Shown piece after piece: positions 32,175 to 34,975 of a DNA stretch of 34,975 bases. The notes below the pieces were generated by a model. The model had not been told where the DNA came from and made no database searches. It saw only the letters and a program-made list of their open reading frames with translations. The stretch's first letter is position 1; each line of letters starts with the position of its first letter. A program made the translations under genes and the position numbers. The stretch lies in IMG/VR virus record IMGVR_UViG_3300025759_000305, positions 1-34,975 of that record; one strand, given 5' to 3'. Source of the stretch: a virus.

Positions 32175-32224
32175 TTAAATAAATATCTCTGCACATTTAA
32201 CCAAGCTAAAATAGGAGTCTATAA

Positions 32225-32836
32225 ATGATAGAACTAGGTGAAGTACAATTTAAATATAAAAAACAAGCAATGGAGTATGTTAGAGAGTTTCTTCAAAGAC
32301 ATGAAGGAAGCATCTTTGATCAACAAAGCTCTTATTTCAATTTCTTTAATGATTTAGTTAAAAGACATCCCGAAAGAGAAATAAATAACCTTGAGCAAGT
32401 TGAGGTTATTAAAAACTTTGGTGGATATCCTGCCATAAACATAAAAGAAGTTGGGAAAGACTTTGTTTCTATTTCTTGGAATAAATGCATTACAGGGAAT
32501 AAAGCTAGCTACAAACTAAAACTGCGTATGGCCATGAGAAGAGCAATTATTGATCAGATAATGGACTTTAAAGACAGTTGCAATGAGTATACATGCTCAA
32601 TATGTAATGAAGACCTAACTGAAAAAGTAATCCATGTTGATCATGAAAAGTACTTTGAAGAGATTGCCAAAGAGTTTGAAGAGACCTTTGGGAAGGAATG
32701 GGAGTTAGTAAACTTGAGGGATCATAATGGATGGCAGTTCAAAAATGACAGTGACTCAAGTAATTGGCAAAAGTTTCATCAAGAAAAAGCTACATTAAGG
32801 CTAACTTGCTCAAAATGTAATCTTTCTAGAAGGTAG
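32225..32836 (+). CDS. DUF3223-HNH protein
   Basis: This 203-aa protein opens with a domain resembling DUF3223/DCL (FKYKKQAMEYVREFLQRH... DLVKRHPE, about 9-75). It ends with an HNH-type nuclease region containing two zinc CxxC pairs (CSICNED near 124 and CSKC near 197) and HVDHEKYF between. The fused architecture occurs in phage and bacterial proteins of unknown function. It may be a homing or recombination nuclease. AGGAGT lies before the ATG. Confidence 0.75.
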   Translation: MIELGEVQFKYKKQAMEYVREFLQRHEGSIFDQQSSYFNFFNDLVKRHPEREINNLEQVEVIKNFGGYPAINIKEVGKDFVSISWNKCITGNKASYKLKLRMAMRRAIIDQIMDFKDSCNEYTCSICNEDLTEKVIHVDHEKYFEEIAKEFEETFGKEWELVNLRDHNGWQFKNDSDSSNWQKFHQEKATLRLTCSKCNLSRR

Positions 32837-32892
32837 TTGAGGAATATCCAAAGCTATGGTATATTCCTATTAACTTCAAAAGGAAATGCTAA

Positions 32893-33093
32893 ATGACTCC
32901 AAAATCTTATTTTAAGCGTTTTTCTAATTCTATGAACCTTATTACCTTCAAAAGCACAGAAAGTGCTTTAAAATCAATTCTCGTGGTCCTGGTGATGATT
33001 TCTACAGCTAATTGGTTCCATGGAAGCTGGATAGTGGGCTTTTTATGCTTTCCGTATATTACAAACTACTGTTTTAAAGGAGAGTTAGTATGA
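32893..33093 (+). CDS. Small membrane protein (66 aa)
   Basis: The protein has a basic N-terminus and two hydrophobic segments (about 26-38 and 44-60). Its end overlaps the start of the lipoprotein gene by 4 bases. The pair may act at the envelope, for example in superinfection exclusion; this is only a suggestion. Confidence 0.55.
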   Translation: MTPKSYFKRFSNSMNLITFKSTESALKSILVVLVMISTANWFHGSWIVGFLCFPYITNYCFKGELV

Positions 33094-33563
33094 AAATGGT
33101 ACTATTAATGGTTTTTATGATCGGATGTACAACAAAGGCAATGAAGAATAGAAAGCCAAGACCAAAGAGTGTTGAACTAGGTATGAGCATAATCCAGGTT
33201 GAAAGGTATTTTAGAAGTGATCCTATCGCTAAATCGATTAACAAGAATGGAAAAACTTTAATCTTTGAAGAGACCAAAGGTTTTAGTGATACCTATGAGC
33301 ATATATGTAAGTTCAATAAAGAAGGTAAGCTGATAAGTTTAGATGTTAGGAGACAAGCTCCAAGGTCTTCAGGAGGTGGTGCTTTTTACATAAATAATAA
33401 CAACTTAGCCGATCAAATAGCTGAACCAGCAATGAGAGAACAAAGAATTATTGAAGACATGAATCAAAGAGCACACGAGTTCAATATGATGCAACAGAGC
33501 AAGCAGCAAACATGCACTAGTAATCCCGATATGATGGGTGGATTTACAACAACTTGCTACTAA
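33090..33563 (+). CDS. BamE/SmpA-like lipoprotein
   Basis: This 157-aa protein starts MKMVLLMVFMIGC, a short lipoprotein signal with lipidated Cys at residue 13. The next region (VELGMSIIQVERYF, about 28-41) resembles the SmpA/OmlA (BamE) fold start. The C-terminus is Gln/Met-rich with a CTSNPD...TTTCY end. BamE relatives bind outer-membrane machinery, so a role in changing the host surface is possible. Its stop codon's last base begins the diverged repeat. Confidence 0.65.
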   Translation: MKMVLLMVFMIGCTTKAMKNRKPRPKSVELGMSIIQVERYFRSDPIAKSINKNGKTLIFEETKGFSDTYEHICKFNKEGKLISLDVRRQAPRSSGGGAFYINNNNLADQIAEPAMREQRIIEDMNQRAHEFNMMQQSKQQTCTSNPDMMGGFTTTCY

Positions 33564-33620
33564 TTATAAGATAACAATAAGTTAGGGTTTATTTTGTGAA
33601 CCCTGGCCTTTTGGAGTTAG

Positions 33621-33648
33621 CTGCCTCAGAAATGGGGCAGTTTTTTTT
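33621..33648 (+). terminator. Rho-independent terminator, copy 2
   Basis: The sequence is identical to 59-86: a CTGCCTC/GGGGCAG stem, loop AGAAAT and eight T residues. Here it clearly follows the replication-side operon, 57 bases after the BamE-like gene, and so ends that transcript. Confidence 0.9.
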
Positions 33649-33668
33649 GTCCGAATATAGGACTTGTC

Positions 33669-33691
33669 AGCGTATAAAAAAATATACACAA
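33669..33691 (+). promoter_or_regulatory. 23-bp late-promoter/operator-like element, copy 3
   Basis: This is AGCGTATA, then an A-run, then TATACACAA. It corresponds to the element at 107-129 with a single T-to-A change at the ninth base, again 7 bases before the start of the 125-aa gene. Confidence 0.6.
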
Positions 33692-33698
33692 TTAATCC

Positions 33699-34076
33699 AT
33701 GTCAAAAGCAGGAAGGCTCAAATGGGTTAGAGAAACGCTTGGTTTAAGACCAAGTGATGTGTATTTTCCACTAGATATCAAGCGAATTACATTTTTTAGT
33801 CGAGAAAAGAATCTGCAAGGGGTGAATCTCCTAGACCTTGCTTCAATGATTGAATTCTATAATGAAAAATGGCAAGAGAAGTTCCAATCTGCATATCCAA
33901 AGTACCATAATAGGACTATTAGACGCATAACATTTGAGTTTATTGTGTTTGGCGTTGATCGGGGTGATGCTGAAAATGAGCGTATAATCAAGATGTTAAA
34001 AGATAATTATAAAGAAAAAGAAGAGATTCTTAATAAAAGAATAATGGAATTAAAAGTGGAGTTGATGAAGAAATGA
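33699..34076 (+). CDS. Small HTH-like protein upstream of the terminase (copy 2)
   Basis: This is a 125-aa homologue of the protein at 137-514. It differs at about seven residues, with a cluster at 56-65 (NEKWQEKFQSAY against NSRWQKKFQSEY), while residues 66-115 are identical. The clustered changes next to the swapped terminase suggest the two vary together. Function unknown. Confidence 0.75.
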   Translation: MSKAGRLKWVRETLGLRPSDVYFPLDIKRITFFSREKNLQGVNLLDLASMIEFYNEKWQEKFQSAYPKYHNRTIRRITFEFIVFGVDRGDAENERIIKMLKDNYKEKEEILNKRIMELKVELMKK

Positions 34077-34113
34077 TGCACAAGCTCGCACAGTACTATA
34101 AAGAGACTAATTA

Positions 34114-34569
34114 ATGTATGGCACAAAATACAAGCCTGAATATTGTAAGAAACTGGTTGAGCATATGTCTGAGGGGTACAGTTTCACAACATTTGGAGCG
34201 GTGGTCATGTGTGGGCGTAGAACTCTTTATGAGTGGCTTGATAGGCATGAGGAGTTTAGAGAAGCAAAGCAATTAGGGGAAGCTCTTTGTCAGAGATATT
34301 ACGAAAACCTTAATAAGAGGCGATTGGAAGGTGACAAGGATATTGATGGCTATATGCTTCAATTCACCATGAGGACTCGTTTCTATAAAGACTATGGAGA
34401 CAAGTCCAAGCTGCAAATAGATGTGCAGAATAAAACCGTAGAAGATCTAGTGATTGAAGCCAAGAAAAAGCAATTAGAAAACAAACCCATCGAAGAGGTT
34501 GAATATAAGGAAGTAACAAAGGAAAAAACAAATGGAATTAAAAGAACTAAAAGAGTTAGCAAAAAGTAA
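34114..34569 (+). CDS. terS: Terminase small subunit-like protein, variant B
   Basis: This 151-aa protein occupies the place of variant A but has an unrelated body. Residues about 8-50 (KLVEHMSEGYSFTTFGAVV...TLYEWLDRHEEF) are a typical small-terminase HTH of another family. From about residue 103 (IDVQNKTVEDLVIEAKKK) it shares the tail of variant A, with a frame shift near the end that lengthens it. It overlaps the next gene by 38 bases, against 10 in variant A. Confidence 0.8.
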   Translation: MYGTKYKPEYCKKLVEHMSEGYSFTTFGAVVMCGRRTLYEWLDRHEEFREAKQLGEALCQRYYENLNKRRLEGDKDIDGYMLQFTMRTRFYKDYGDKSKLQIDVQNKTVEDLVIEAKKKQLENKPIEEVEYKEVTKEKTNGIKRTKRVSKK

Positions 34570-34975
34570 TGGATTAGAGTTTGCTAAAAACGCCACAAGA
34601 GATCAAGTTAAAGCATTACTAGACGCAGCTGAAATCCCTTACAATGATGAGCCAATGCCAAGAGATTTTCAATTAGAGGCAATCGAGTCAGAAGTTAAAA
34701 AGAATAACTACACTAGCTCAGAGTATGACATTGATGAATTAATCAGTGAGTACAAAATGGCAGAGTCTTCAATTGATATTAAAAGAGCTGATCAAAAAAG
34801 AGCCGTTATCAAAAAGAAAATAGCTGAAGACAAAGAGGCACTAAAAAAGCTTTTAATTTGGGAAAGAAGACGAGGAATTATTAGTGTATCAGATGATTAC
34901 TTGCTTAATGAAATTGAAGAGTCTGAATGCACTAAAGTATGTGAGTGTACCAATAGAATCCCTAGTGGTGGTAGC
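34532..34975 (+). CDS. HeH/SAP-like domain protein (copy 2, cut by window end)
   Basis: Only the first 148 codons are inside the window. It is nearly identical to the protein at 970-1659, including the ELKELAKSNGLEF opening and the CTKVCEC cluster, and differs mainly at residues 8-12 and around 58. The frame is still open at the last base. Confidence 0.75.
   Translation, partial: MELKELKELAKSNGLEFAKNATRDQVKALLDAAEIPYNDEPMPRDFQLEAIESEVKKNNYTSSEYDIDELISEYKMAESSIDIKRADQKRAVIKKKIAEDKEALKKLLIWERRRGIISVSDDYLLNEIEESECTKVCECTNRIPSGGS

Larger units (their letters stand above)
33563..34975. repeat. Diverged long repeat, copy 2 (start of next unit)
   Basis: This matches 1-1413 with an offset of 33,562. 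The first 114 bases are identical. The 125-aa gene and the HeH/SAP-like gene are close homologues, while the small terminase body is replaced. Despite the swap, flanking genes keep exactly the same spacing (base 514 maps to 34076, and 970 to 34532). The window ends inside this copy. Confidence 0.95.

Noticed and set aside
1-34975. Exact direct terminal repeat or simple circular overlap
   Set aside because: Only 114 bases are identical. The rest of the 1.4-kb repeat is diverged and includes a different small terminase, so it is not a plain terminal redundancy.
1-34975. Prophage with integrase and attachment sites, tRNA genes, CRISPR array, reverse transcriptase diversity element
   Set aside because: I looked for each and saw no integrase, no tRNA-like cloverleaf, no regularly spaced repeats and no reverse transcriptase.

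Overview
The window holds one complete ~33.56 kb genome unit of a short-tailed (podovirus-like) double-stranded DNA phage, plus the first 1,413 bases of a second, related unit. The DNA is AT-rich. Ribosome binding sites are AGGAG-like, genes are tightly packed with ATGA/TAATG overlaps, and two lipoproteins carry lipobox-like signals. These point to a low-GC Gram-negative host, which I cannot name. There is no integrase, no recognisable repressor, no phage RNA polymerase and no tape-measure gene.

Layout. (1) 1-136: terminator and putative late promoter. (2) 137-3778 (+): a small HTH-like protein, small terminase, a HeH/SAP-like protein, large terminase and three tiny membrane proteins. (3) 3762-4930 (-): inverted cassette with an orphan adenine methyltransferase and a zinc-finger protein. 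(4) 5003-19668 (+): portal, scaffold, major capsid protein interrupted by a group I intron, a secreted decoration-like protein, an O-antigen ligase/polymerase-like membrane protein, tail adaptor, tail nozzle, a second signal-peptide protein, three ejection-type proteins and a tail/receptor-binding candidate. (5) 19686-21324 (+): lysis region with a coiled-coil membrane protein, small proteins, a lipoprotein and a T7-lysozyme-like amidase. (6) 21349-23713: a leader-peptide-like arrangement, a RusA resolvase without a canonical start codon, two divergent small metallopeptidases and a metallophosphoesterase. (7) 23716-28818 (-): small early proteins, a PP-loop (PAPS-reductase-like) enzyme, a DnaQ-like exonuclease, SSB, an HNH homing endonuclease and a Sak4-like ATPase. 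(8) 29072-33563 (+): replication module with a winged-helix protein, DnaB-like ATPase and archaeo-eukaryotic-type primase, then a DUF3223-HNH protein and a BamE-like lipoprotein.

How it fits together. The replication module and the Sak4/SSB/exonuclease/RusA set form a replication-recombination system. The terminase pair packages DNA into a portal/scaffold/capsid head. Adaptor, nozzle and ejection proteins make the short tail. The amidase and a possible spanin release progeny. A 23-bp element recurs exactly where new rightward late transcription is needed: after the terminator that opens each unit, and after the inverted methyltransferase cassette.

Most notable: an undisclosed group I intron of about 250 nt in the 5' end of the capsid gene, with P3, P4, P7, P8 and P9 all identifiable; and a diverged repeat of the unit start in which the small terminase is replaced by a different family while its C-terminal tail and all neighbours are kept.
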